Of a stretch of DNA of 34,639 nucleotides, positions 27,386 to 34,639 are shown one piece after another. Positions within the stretch are counted from its first letter, which is position 1. Each line of letters begins with the position of its first letter. The DNA comes from Bryobacterales bacterium. GTDB taxonomy: Bacteria; Acidobacteriota; Terriglobia; Bryobacterales; Bryobacteraceae. Under the pieces are notes generated by a model. It searched no databases. It saw only the letters and a program-made list of their open reading frames with translations, and was not told the origin of the DNA. Location of the stretch: NCBI GenBank assembly GCA_003137035.1, contig PLEM01000311.1:135-34773 (forward strand). The letters are read 5' to 3'. Position numbers and translations under genes: made by a program.

Positions 27386-27512
27386 GCCGCCCGGACCGAC
27401 GCCGGGGAAAGAACCTGGGGACACGCCTGCGAACCCGTGTGAGGAGCCAATTCCGCAAATTGAGCCGGGAGTGTCTCCGGTTTTTTCCCCGGCGGGCGTC
27501 CGTCCGGGCGGC
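27386..27512. repeat. Long imperfect palindrome, about 40-bp arms
   Basis: 5' arm GCCGCCCGGACCGACGCCGGGGAAAGAACCTGGGGACAC; reverse complement of 3' arm GCCGCCCGGACGGACGCCCGCCGGGGAAAAAACCGGAGACAC; the minus-strand outer stem is followed by TTTTTT. Confidence 0.8.
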
Positions 27513-27580
27513 ACATTAGGCACTGCGCTTGGACGCGGGCTACGACTCCCTGCGAAGCGTCGCAGAGAAGGAAATCGCGG

Positions 27581-27667
27581 CTATCGGATCGCCGCAAGGG
27601 CGATTCGGTGGAGCCCGGACACCATGATCACAAAGACCAGAACCCACAACAACCGCCGGGCAGTCAC
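27581..27667 (-). CDS. Candidate 28-aa small membrane protein
   Basis: GTG-started MTARRLLWVLVFVIMVSGLHRIALAAIR, with GGAGG 7 nt upstream on the minus strand; positive N-terminus plus hydrophobic stretch. Confidence 0.35.
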   Translation of the reverse strand: MTARRLLWVLVFVIMVSGLHRIALAAIR

Positions 27668-27777
27668 GTGTTTCCTCCGTGGCGCACAATAGGCGACGAC
27701 TTAACAAATGCCATAGTTTCGCTGTGGATACAAGGGTCTAGCTGTGGAAAGGCGTACTGGTACGGACTAGTAGTATG

Positions 27778-29028
27778 TTAACTGTCCTTCGCCCGTCCGT
27801 CCCACTTCACGCTGTGGTCGGAACTCACGTACCAGGTTTCCGGCGGCGACTCCAGGGTGAAATGCGTCCACGGTCCGGGAATCCAGGGATACCTTTCAAT
27901 CACACTCTCGTTCACCTGGACCCCCAGCCCGGGTTCGCGAGGCACGATCAGGTCGCCCCGCTCGATCTCGAGCGGCGCCGTGAGGATCTCCTCGGCCAGC
28001 GGGAACGGGTACATTCCCGCGCGGTCGAATCCCGAGTAGCAGGGGTATTCGAGCCACTCCGCCACCAGTTCCGGCCAGCAGATGCCCAAGTGCGCCGCCG
28101 CCACCAGCTCCAGCGCCGTTCCCCAGCTATGGAAGGCGAACCGCAGACCTTCCCGCGCAATCTCGGTGAGGACCAGGCGCCCGGTCGGGTATCCGCCCTG
28201 GCACACCAGGTCCATCTGCGCGTAGTCGACGCTGCCCGACTGGATCAGGTCGAGGAAGCCGTCGTCGCTCGGCTCGTGCTCCCCGCTGGCCAGGGGGACG
28301 TACCCCTTTCCCCTGAGCCGGTGGTAGGCTTCGTGGTCCTCCGGCAGCCATGGCTCCTCGAGCCAGAGGATGCGCTGCGTCGCCATCCCTTGCGCCACTT
28401 GTTCGACCGTCTCGAACGAGTAGCTGAGGTCGCCCATCCGCCACCAGGCGTGCGCGTCCACCATCAGCTCGACGTCCGGCCCCACCGCCCGGCGCATCAG
28501 CGCCACTGTCTCGACGTCCTTCTCCGGGCCCAGCGCCGGCCGCATCTTGTAGGCCGTGAACCCCATCTCGGCGATCGCCGCCGCTTCCTCGGCGTACTTC
28601 TCCGGAGCCATGTACATTCCGGCGCTGCCATAGAGCTGGATGCGGTCCCGCACCCGCCCGCCAAGCAACTCGGAGACCGGCGCCCCCAGCGCCTTCCCCA
28701 CCAGGTCGTAGAGCCCGATTTCGACCGAGCAATATACCTTCGCCAGTGCCGCGTCCCCTCCGGGGCCGTGCAGGAACATCACCCGGAGAGCATCCGGGTC
28801 CGCCAGCGTCCGCCCTTCCAGGAACGGGGCGATGGTTTCCTGGATGGCCCGGTTGGCCTTCTCGCTTCCCTGACCGGGCGCGTACCCTACCAGCCCGTTG
28901 TCGGCCTGGATACGGATCAGCATGGCATCCCGCTTCAGAATGGTCCGCTCCCCGCCGTAGAACCGCATCTTGAGCGGCTCGGCCAGCGGATACGACATCA
29001 GGAAGGATTCCACGCGGGTGATTTTCAT
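27778..29028 (-). CDS. Enolase-superfamily enzyme (mandelate racemase/muconate lactonizing-type)
   Basis: MKITRVESFLMSYPL...YKMRPALGPEKDVE...ELMVDAHAWW...LWLEEPWLPED...LASGEHEPSDDGF...FHSWGTALELVAAAHL. Confidence 0.9.
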   Translation of the reverse strand: MKITRVESFLMSYPLAEPLKMRFYGGERTILKRDAMLIRIQADNGLVGYAPGQGSEKANRAIQETIAPFLEGRTLADPDALRVMFLHGPGGDAALAKVYCSVEIGLYDLVGKALGAPVSELLGGRVRDRIQLYGSAGMYMAPEKYAEEAAAIAEMGFTAYKMRPALGPEKDVETVALMRRAVGPDVELMVDAHAWWRMGDLSYSFETVEQVAQGMATQRILWLEEPWLPEDHEAYHRLRGKGYVPLASGEHEPSDDGFLDLIQSGSVDYAQMDLVCQGGYPTGRLVLTEIAREGLRFAFHSWGTALELVAAAHLGICWPELVAEWLEYPCYSGFDRAGMYPFPLAEEILTAPLEIERGDLIVPREPGLGVQVNESVIERYPWIPGPWTHFTLESPPETWYVSSDHSVKWDGRAKDS

Positions 29029-29068
29029 CTGGCTTACCGACTATCAGCTATAACACAGCCGCGCTCTC

Positions 29069-29131
29069 TGTAGCGCCGGCGGTCTGACCGCCGGTGTGGA
29101 TGGAACCGGCGGCAACTCCGCCGGCGCTACA
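29069..29131. repeat. REP-like palindrome overlapping the dnaJ stop codon
   Basis: TGTAGCGCCGGCGGTCTGACCGCCGG...CCGGCGGCAACTCCGCCGGCGCTACA: 14-bp terminal inverted arms TGTAGCGCCGGCGG/CCGCCGGCGCTACA. Confidence 0.8.
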
Positions 29132-30242
29132 TGAAGTAGTCTTTGACCTTCTCGAAGAGGCCGCGCTCGCTGGGCTGGTTTTCGGCGGGCAGGGTTTCCT
29201 TGAGCTGCTCGAAGAGCTTGCGCTGCTCGCGGGTCAGCTTGGGGGGCACCGTGACCTGCACGTGCACAAAAAGGTCGCCGCGTCCGTGGCCGTCCACGTC
29301 GGGAACGCCCTGGTGGCGCAGCCGGAAGGTGGCTCCGGTCTGGGTTCCCTCGGGGATCTTCAGCGGTTGAGAGCCGTCCAGAGTGGGCACCTCGATCTGG
29401 ACTCCCAACGCGGCCTGCGCCACGTTGACCGGGATAGTGCAGTGGAGGTCTTTGTCGCGCCGCTCGAAGATGGGGTGCTCCTCCACCTTGATGAACACGT
29501 AGAGGTCTCCCGGAGGGCCGCCGTTCGCGCCCGCCTGCCCCTTCGCCGAGAGCCGCAGCCGCGTACCGTTATCCACGCCGGCGGGGATACTGACCTTGAG
29601 CTTGTCCGGCGAGGTGGTGTAGCCCTGGCCACGGCATTGCGGACAGGCCTTGCGAGCGACCTGGCCGGCGCCGCCGCACTGCGCGCAGGTCCGCCGGATG
29701 GAAAGGAAGCCCTGCTGGTAAATCACCTCCCCGCGCCCCCGGCAAGCGGAGCAGGTGGACAGATCGCCCGGCTCGGCGCCCTTGCCGAGGCAGCGGTGAC
29801 AGACCTCCTGCCGCGGGATCTGGATGTCCACGGCCAGGCCGCGCACGGCGTCTTCGAAGCTCAGCTCGAGGTCGTAGCGCAGATCGTCGCCGCGCTGCGC
29901 GCGCGTGCGCCGCCGGCCGCCGGCTCCGCCGAACAGGTCGCCAAAGCCAAAGAAGTCTCCCAGAATATCGCTGAAGTCGGCGAAGGCGTTGGGATCGAAA
30001 CCCGAGGAGGACACGCGCGAGAGGCCGGCATGCCCGTACTGGTCGTAGACCGCGCGCTTCTGCGGATCGCTGAGCACGCTGTAGGCTTCGGCCGCCTCTT
30101 TGAACTTCTCCTCGGCCTCGCCGTTGTCCGGGTTGCGGTCCGGATGGAACTTGAGCGCCATCTGCCGGTAGGCGCTCTTCAGCTCCTGTTCGGAGACGTT
30201 GCGGGTGATTCCCAGAACCTCGTAGTAATCGCGCTTGCTCAC
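29127..30242 (-). CDS. dnaJ: Chaperone DnaJ
   Basis: J domain with HPD (KFHPDRNPDNGEAEEKFKEAAEAYSVLSD); zinc-finger repeats CHRCLGKG, CSACRGRG, CAQCGGAG, CPQCRGQG. Confidence 0.95.
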   Translation of the reverse strand: MSKRDYYEVLGITRNVSEQELKSAYRQMALKFHPDRNPDNGEAEEKFKEAAEAYSVLSDPQKRAVYDQYGHAGLSRVSSSGFDPNAFADFSDILGDFFGFGDLFGGAGGRRRTRAQRGDDLRYDLELSFEDAVRGLAVDIQIPRQEVCHRCLGKGAEPGDLSTCSACRGRGEVIYQQGFLSIRRTCAQCGGAGQVARKACPQCRGQGYTTSPDKLKVSIPAGVDNGTRLRLSAKGQAGANGGPPGDLYVFIKVEEHPIFERRDKDLHCTIPVNVAQAALGVQIEVPTLDGSQPLKIPEGTQTGATFRLRHQGVPDVDGHGRGDLFVHVQVTVPPKLTREQRKLFEQLKETLPAENQPSERGLFEKVKDYFM

Positions 30243-30252
30243 TGCTACCGGG

Positions 30253-30801
30253 TTACGGCTGCACCGCGACCTTCACCATCGCGGGTCGCAGCAGCCGTCC
30301 TTTGAAATTGTATCCTCTCTGCAGTTCCTGGACGACCGTGTGGTCCTCCACATCGCCGGTCGCGACGGTCTCCACGGCGTGGTGCAGATTAGGGTCGAAC
30401 TTCTGTCCTTCGACCACCAGAGGCTCCAGGCCGGCTTGCCGCAGGGCATTGAACAGCCGGCCATAGATCATCTCCATGCCCTTGGCGTACTCCTTGTCGG
30501 AGGACGGGGACTTGAGGGCGCGCTCGAAATCGTCGAGGACCGGGAGCAGTTCGCGAACCGCCTCCATTCCCGCGAGCTCCAGGATCTCCGAGCGCTCCCG
30601 CTGGGTACGCCGGCGGAGATTCTCGAACTCGGCGCTGCGGCGCAGGAACTGGTCGTAGAGTTCCGCCTTCTCTTTGGCCAGTTGATCGCGTTCCGCCGTA
30701 ATCGCCGCCAATAGGGCAGCGGGCTCGGCCGCCTCCACCAAGCCGGTTCCCGTTTCGGGAGCGGCTTCCGCTGACTCCGTGGATTGCTTGTCTTTTCCCA
30801 T
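30253..30801 (-). CDS. grpE: Nucleotide exchange factor GrpE
   Basis: YDQFLRRSAEFENLRRRTQRERSEI...ELLPVLDDFERALKS...FDPNLHHAVETV...VVQELQRGYNFKGRLLRPAMVKV. Confidence 0.94.
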   Translation of the reverse strand: MGKDKQSTESAEAAPETGTGLVEAAEPAALLAAITAERDQLAKEKAELYDQFLRRSAEFENLRRRTQRERSEILELAGMEAVRELLPVLDDFERALKSPSSDKEYAKGMEMIYGRLFNALRQAGLEPLVVEGQKFDPNLHHAVETVATGDVEDHTVVQELQRGYNFKGRLLRPAMVKVAVQP

Positions 30802-30823
30802 TTCGTCGATAGCCCGCAACTTC

Positions 30824-31861
30824 CTAACCGATTGCTTCACGAAACGCGCTGCCCACCTGCCAGACGGCGGACATCACTCGCGCGTAGTCCATGCGGATGG
30901 GGCCCAGCACGGCGATTTTGGCGGAGAGCCCTCCGGGCAGAATCACTTTGAGGCCGATGAGCGAGAGCGCCTTCATCGACGGGTGGGCGTCGCCCAGCCC
31001 GACCTGTATGCCAAGCTCCCCAGTCGGCTGCTCCAGAAACCGGTCCAGCAACTGGAGCATCCGCTTCTTCTCCTCCAGCGTCCGGAACAACTCCCGCATC
31101 TTCTCCCGGGTGAGATGCAGGTCCAGACCCACCAGGCAGGAGGCGCCCTCCATGTAGATCTCGGGCGCCCACTCGATATCCAGCAGTCCCTTCCCGTAAA
31201 GCACCGTGAGCCGTTTGAGAATGGCGTCGTAAGCGGCGCTCGCCTGTTCCAGCCGGCCCCGGAGTTCCTGGCGTGCGTCCGGGAGCACCCAGCCGCCAAA
31301 GTTCTCGTTCAAGTAGTTGCGGATGGAGTTCAAGTCGTCCTGAGAAATGTCCTCGTGGAGCGATACCACCCGGTCGCGCACCATGCGGTCGCGCGTGACC
31401 ACCACCATCAGGACCCGCCGGTCCACCAGCTTAATCAGTTCCACCCGGTCGAGCGTCTGGCTGGATGCCGGAATGGCGGCGGCAATCCCGATGTTATGCG
31501 TGACCTCGGTCAGCGCGTGCGAAGAACGCTCCACGCGGCCGGAGAGCGACTCCGCTTCGCTCAGATCGGCCCGCAGCCGTTCCAGGTCCAGGACGGCGTG
31601 GCGGCCCGCGGCGAGGGACTGAACGTACACTCGAAAAGCCTTCTCGGTTGGTATCCGGCCTGCCGAGGTGTGCGGCTGGGCCAGGTAGCCCTGCTCAAAC
31701 AGATCCGCCATCACGTTGCGAATGGAGGCCGGGCTCAGGGAGTCCTTCCGGCCTCGCGAAATGGTCCGCGAGGCGACCGGCTCGCCGGTGGCGATGTAGG
31801 ACTCCACGATCGCGTGGAGAACTTCTCGTTCCCGGGCGCTGAGCGCTGGCTGACTGGACAT
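30824..31861 (-). CDS. hrcA: Heat-inducible transcription repressor HrcA
   Basis: LSAREREVLHAIVESYIATGEPVASRTISR...LSPASIRNVMADLFEQGYLAQPHTSAGRIPTEKAFRVYV. Confidence 0.94.
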   Translation of the reverse strand: MSSQPALSAREREVLHAIVESYIATGEPVASRTISRGRKDSLSPASIRNVMADLFEQGYLAQPHTSAGRIPTEKAFRVYVQSLAAGRHAVLDLERLRADLSEAESLSGRVERSSHALTEVTHNIGIAAAIPASSQTLDRVELIKLVDRRVLMVVVTRDRMVRDRVVSLHEDISQDDLNSIRNYLNENFGGWVLPDARQELRGRLEQASAAYDAILKRLTVLYGKGLLDIEWAPEIYMEGASCLVGLDLHLTREKMRELFRTLEEKKRMLQLLDRFLEQPTGELGIQVGLGDAHPSMKALSLIGLKVILPGGLSAKIAVLGPIRMDYARVMSAVWQVGSAFREAIG

Positions 31862-31974
31862 AATTCGACCGCCCTGATGCTCCACCTCTTATTCTAATGG
31901 TCAAGCGCATTGAAAGCAAAGGAAAGGCCGGACTGCTACAATGACATGTTCCAGCGGCGGCAGGAGGGTCACCA

Positions 31975-32382
31975 ATGCGAGTCGTGAGTATGGTTCTGCG
32001 CATCATCAGCTTTCTGTTTCACATCCTGTTGGCGGCGTTCATGCTGGCGGCCTCCACGCTGGCCTGGTCGGGCGGCCACAACCTGACCATCGAGATACTC
32101 CCCTGGCAGGGCGCGGCGCTCACCTGGGTGCTGTTGTTCGCCGGCCTGGCGGGTCTCGTCATCGCCGGCCTGGCCTTCAAGCGGACTCTGCCGTTGCTCT
32201 TCGTGCTGTGGAACCTGGCCGTGCTGGTGCTGCTGGTTCGCGGGTACTTCTTCAGCTCCTACAGCTTCGGACCCGGCGGCGGCAGCCTCTCCACGGCGCT
32301 GTGGTTCGTGCTGGCGGCGCTGGTGGCGATGTTGGGGAGTTGGGTCCAGTTCCGCAGTTTACGCCGGCGACCGACTCGTTGA
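31975..32382 (+). CDS. Hypothetical multi-pass membrane protein
   Basis: MRVVSMVLRIISFLFHILLAAFMLAASTLAW...: about four hydrophobic segments; AGGAGGG upstream of the ATG. Confidence 0.75.
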   Translation: MRVVSMVLRIISFLFHILLAAFMLAASTLAWSGGHNLTIEILPWQGAALTWVLLFAGLAGLVIAGLAFKRTLPLLFVLWNLAVLVLLVRGYFFSSYSFGPGGGSLSTALWFVLAALVAMLGSWVQFRSLRRRPTR

Positions 32383-32417
32383 AACTCGTTCCCTCGCTGG
32401 CGCGTCTGAAACTGCGA

Positions 32418-33047
32418 GTGAAGCCAACAATCTTAGTTCTCGCAGGTCTGATCGTGCCGGCGAGCCTGACGGCGCAATCCGATTATCCGCACCACAACCT
32501 CACCTTCGGCGCCGGCGCTGCGCAGCCCGGCGGCGACCTGAGTGGGCTTTTCCTCGCCCGGCCCGGCATCTCGCTGGGATACGGCTACCGTTTCCAGCGC
32601 TATTTCCAGATCGATGCGGGGTTCGAGACCGTGTTCGGCGCGGCGGACGTCCACGACTATCTGACCACCGGCATCGGGCCGTTGCGCATTCGGGACTTCC
32701 AGTTCTTCTTCCCGTTCGGCGGGCGGGCGATCCTCCCACTGGCGGGGGGACGGTTGCTGTTGTCGGGAGGGGGCGGCGGCGCGTACCTGCGCTACAGCGA
32801 GCTTCTGCACCAGCCCAGCGAGGACTTCCACGTGGACTGCCCGGTGTGCAGCACCCGCGACGGCTGGGGCTACTACGCGCTGGCCGCGGTGAGCGCCTTC
32901 GTGGATCGCAGACAGCATTTCAGCATCGGGGTTACCTCGAGAATCTACCGCGGCCACACCCAGGGCGACGCGCTGGCCGCCATCCCCGCCATCCGCACCC
33001 GGGATCGCTGGATCAACACCTACGCGCAGTTCGGGTTTAGTTTCTGA
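32418..33047 (+). CDS. Hypothetical outer-membrane beta-barrel-like protein (GTG start proposed)
   Basis: Signal-like VKPTILVLAGLIVPASLTAQS; alternating aromatic/glycine strands and C-terminal ...NTYAQFGFSF. Confidence 0.7.
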   Translation: MKPTILVLAGLIVPASLTAQSDYPHHNLTFGAGAAQPGGDLSGLFLARPGISLGYGYRFQRYFQIDAGFETVFGAADVHDYLTTGIGPLRIRDFQFFFPFGGRAILPLAGGRLLLSGGGGGAYLRYSELLHQPSEDFHVDCPVCSTRDGWGYYALAAVSAFVDRRQHFSIGVTSRIYRGHTQGDALAAIPAIRTRDRWINTYAQFGFSF

Positions 33048-33061
33048 AGGCGATTCGTGGG

Positions 33062-33077
33062 TCGTCGCCGGCGACGA
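33062..33077. terminator. Palindrome between convergent genes
   Basis: TCGTCGCCGGCGACGA perfect 16-bp palindrome. Confidence 0.35.
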
Positions 33078-33086
33078 GCTACGAGC

Positions 33087-33569
33087 TTACTTCATCTCGG
33101 GGCTATTGGCGGTGGCTGGCTCGGGACCCCAGTTCTCGCGATAGACCTGCGTCTGGTCCGAGAAGAAGCTGCGGCGGCCCGTACTGTTGTAGGTGACCGG
33201 GTTGACGTTGATGGTATAGCCGGCGGGCCCGCCCACGAGGATGAACTGGAACCCGCTCTTGATCCCCTTGGCGAGGTCGCCGGGAATCAGGTCGGCGGCA
33301 GCCGGACTTGCCTGGCCGGTGGGCGGCGGCCCGAGCTCCTCCAGCTTCGTCGCGAACTTGCCGAACTGCGAGTAGTACTGCGTCTGCGCCGTGTGGATGG
33401 TCTGCATCTGCTTGACGGCCGCCATCTCCCGGGCGTTCATCAGGACCGCGCCGACTTTGGGCAGCGCGATCGTGAGAATCGTGAGCACGATCGCAATCAC
33501 GATCAGCAGCTCGATCAGGGTGAAGCCCCGGCGTTTCCTGTTGTTCACGGCCACCTCCCGACAATCCAC
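33087..33569 (-). CDS. Type IV pilin/type II secretion pseudopilin-like protein
   Basis: RKRRGFTLIELLIVIAIVLTILTIALPKV: prepilin cleavage and methylation motif. Confidence 0.92.
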   Translation of the reverse strand: MDCREVAVNNRKRRGFTLIELLIVIAIVLTILTIALPKVGAVLMNAREMAAVKQMQTIHTAQTQYYSQFGKFATKLEELGPPPTGQASPAAADLIPGDLAKGIKSGFQFILVGGPAGYTINVNPVTYNSTGRRSFFSDQTQVYRENWGPEPATANSPEMK

Positions 33570-33647
33570 ACCTTACATGTTAACTGACGTTCGGAGTGCC
33601 CCGCCCGTGCAGGGTAGTGTCTGAAATGTGCGTTGACGAGGAACCCT

Positions 33648-34295
33648 CTACCAAGAGAGCGGTCTAAACAACATGCCACCATGCCCGTCACAAAGAGGAT
33701 TTGGAAACTGGGAGTGTCGCAAGAGATTCAGCGGAAGGAGATTATGCCCGTGAGAGACAGAGCACAATTCGGTGGCGAAGCGGCGCGTCGTGGTGGGGTG
33801 GGCGGGAACATAGACGAAGACTCGCTTCATGGGGAACCTGTTCCGAGTCATTCTGACCGCAGGCACAAGATCGGAATCACCGCTCACTAGAACGATCTGG
33901 TCGCACATCCCCTGATACGCATCGTCCAGCATGTAGACTGCGATATTAACGTCTGTGTGCTTTTCCTCACGCGTCTCAAAGAACCTGTTGCCGGTGTAGC
34001 CACAGCCTGAATGCGTACACTTGACGCGCTTGCGCTTGAAGTTTCCAAGCACGGGTTGGACCAGGGGGGTCGTCGCCAATGCCTTCAGGTAGATCTCCTG
34101 ATTGGGGCGTGTTGGCCCATCCACCATGGCCGAAAAATATCGAATACACTGGAGGTCATCGTTTGGGCGGAGAAGTTGGAAGAAACGCGAAAGGTCCAAC
34201 CACTTGTGGGGGGTTCCTTTGAGTGCCCCGTAGTACAGGTTGAAACCGTCAATATAGACGATGGTTCGCGGCTTGGTGATGGCAGGCGTGGGCAA
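33648..34295 (-). CDS. NYN-domain (PIN-like/LabA-type) protein
   Basis: TIVYIDGFNLYYGALKGTPHKWLDL...REEKHTDVNIAVYMLDDAYQGMCDQIVLVSGDSDLVPAVRM: conserved acidic positions of the NYN fold. Confidence 0.88.
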   Translation of the reverse strand: MPTPAITKPRTIVYIDGFNLYYGALKGTPHKWLDLSRFFQLLRPNDDLQCIRYFSAMVDGPTRPNQEIYLKALATTPLVQPVLGNFKRKRVKCTHSGCGYTGNRFFETREEKHTDVNIAVYMLDDAYQGMCDQIVLVSGDSDLVPAVRMTRNRFPMKRVFVYVPAHPTTTRRFATELCSVSHGHNLLPLNLLRHSQFPNPLCDGHGGMLFRPLSW

Positions 34296-34400
34296 ATTAA
34301 AAGGGCGGTCATGTAGACCGCCCGGACCGACCCTTTCGGGTCGGGGAGTCGTAATAAATATTATACGGGTGCCAAGCCCGGTTTTGCCATACCCGCTGTT

Positions 34401-34639
34401 GGGGGTAGTGCTTCGGAAACTGAAGCACTGATTACGCTAACAGTTCTTTCAATTCCCAGACGTGATCCGTGATTCCCGCTCCCTTGGCCGGGGTGACCCG
34501 CAGGCTGCGGTGAATCCGGCAGAAGTTGCAATAGGTGAAGTGCAGGCAGAGCGCGGCCCAGAGGTTTTCCCGCTTCTTCGAGAAAGCGTTCGTCAACCGC
34601 GTCAGCCTGCGAATCTGCATCCGCATGGTGAGATTCTGG
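34401..34639 (-). mobile_element. IS end: C-terminal part of an IS1-like DDE transposase (CDS to 34432) plus terminal sequence; element continues past the right edge
   Basis: QNLTMRMQIRRLTRLTNAFSKKRENLWAALCLHFTYCNFCRIHRSLRVTPAKGAGITDHVWELKELLA*, open to the window edge; GGGGGTAGTGCTTCGGAAACTGAAGCACT just after the stop looks like a terminal repeat. Confidence 0.8.

Noticed and set aside
31862-31950. Possible CIRCE operator upstream of hrcA
   Set aside because: No TTAGCACTC-N9-GAGTGCTAA-like inverted repeat seen here.
1-34639. CRISPR arrays, tRNA or rRNA genes, prophage
   Set aside because: No regularly spaced direct repeats, no recognisable tRNA cloverleaf or rRNA core sequence and no phage structural genes seen by eye; the only RNA gene recognised is partial rnpB.

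Overview
High-GC chromosomal window whose gene content and style (PKD/Ig-repeat outer-membrane proteins, many Ser/Thr kinases, ECF sigma-kinase pair, 'HPLYTDKDL' lipoproteins) suggest Acidobacteria, probably a Bryobacterales/Solibacter-like lineage (inference). From left to right: 5' part of rnpB (minus strand, cut by the window edge); OmpA/Ig-repeat protein; a duplicated ndk-sucD segment with a RelE/ParE-type toxin-antitoxin (TA) module between the copies; sucC; trpD; GH51 arabinofuranosidase; a decayed FGE-sulfatase gene; FmdB zinc ribbon; two tandem paralogous lipoproteins; Ser/Thr kinase plus ECF sigma; a PP2C phosphatase, K+ channel, nnrDE, tsaE run; a HigBA TA module followed by a remnant copy of the tsaE 3' end; a second Ser/Thr kinase with TolB-like propeller; a methyltransferase; a deacetylase-ACP-KAS triad; a long palindromic element and a possible small membrane ORF; an enolase-superfamily gene; hrcA-grpE-dnaJ; membrane proteins; a pseudopilin; a NYN-domain protein next to a truncated IS end. 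The most interesting signal is that both TA modules lie between direct repeats of the 3' end of the adjacent host gene (ndk-sucD, about 842 bp at offset 1567; tsaE, about 80 bp at offset 734). This suggests a shared insertion or duplication-stabilising process.
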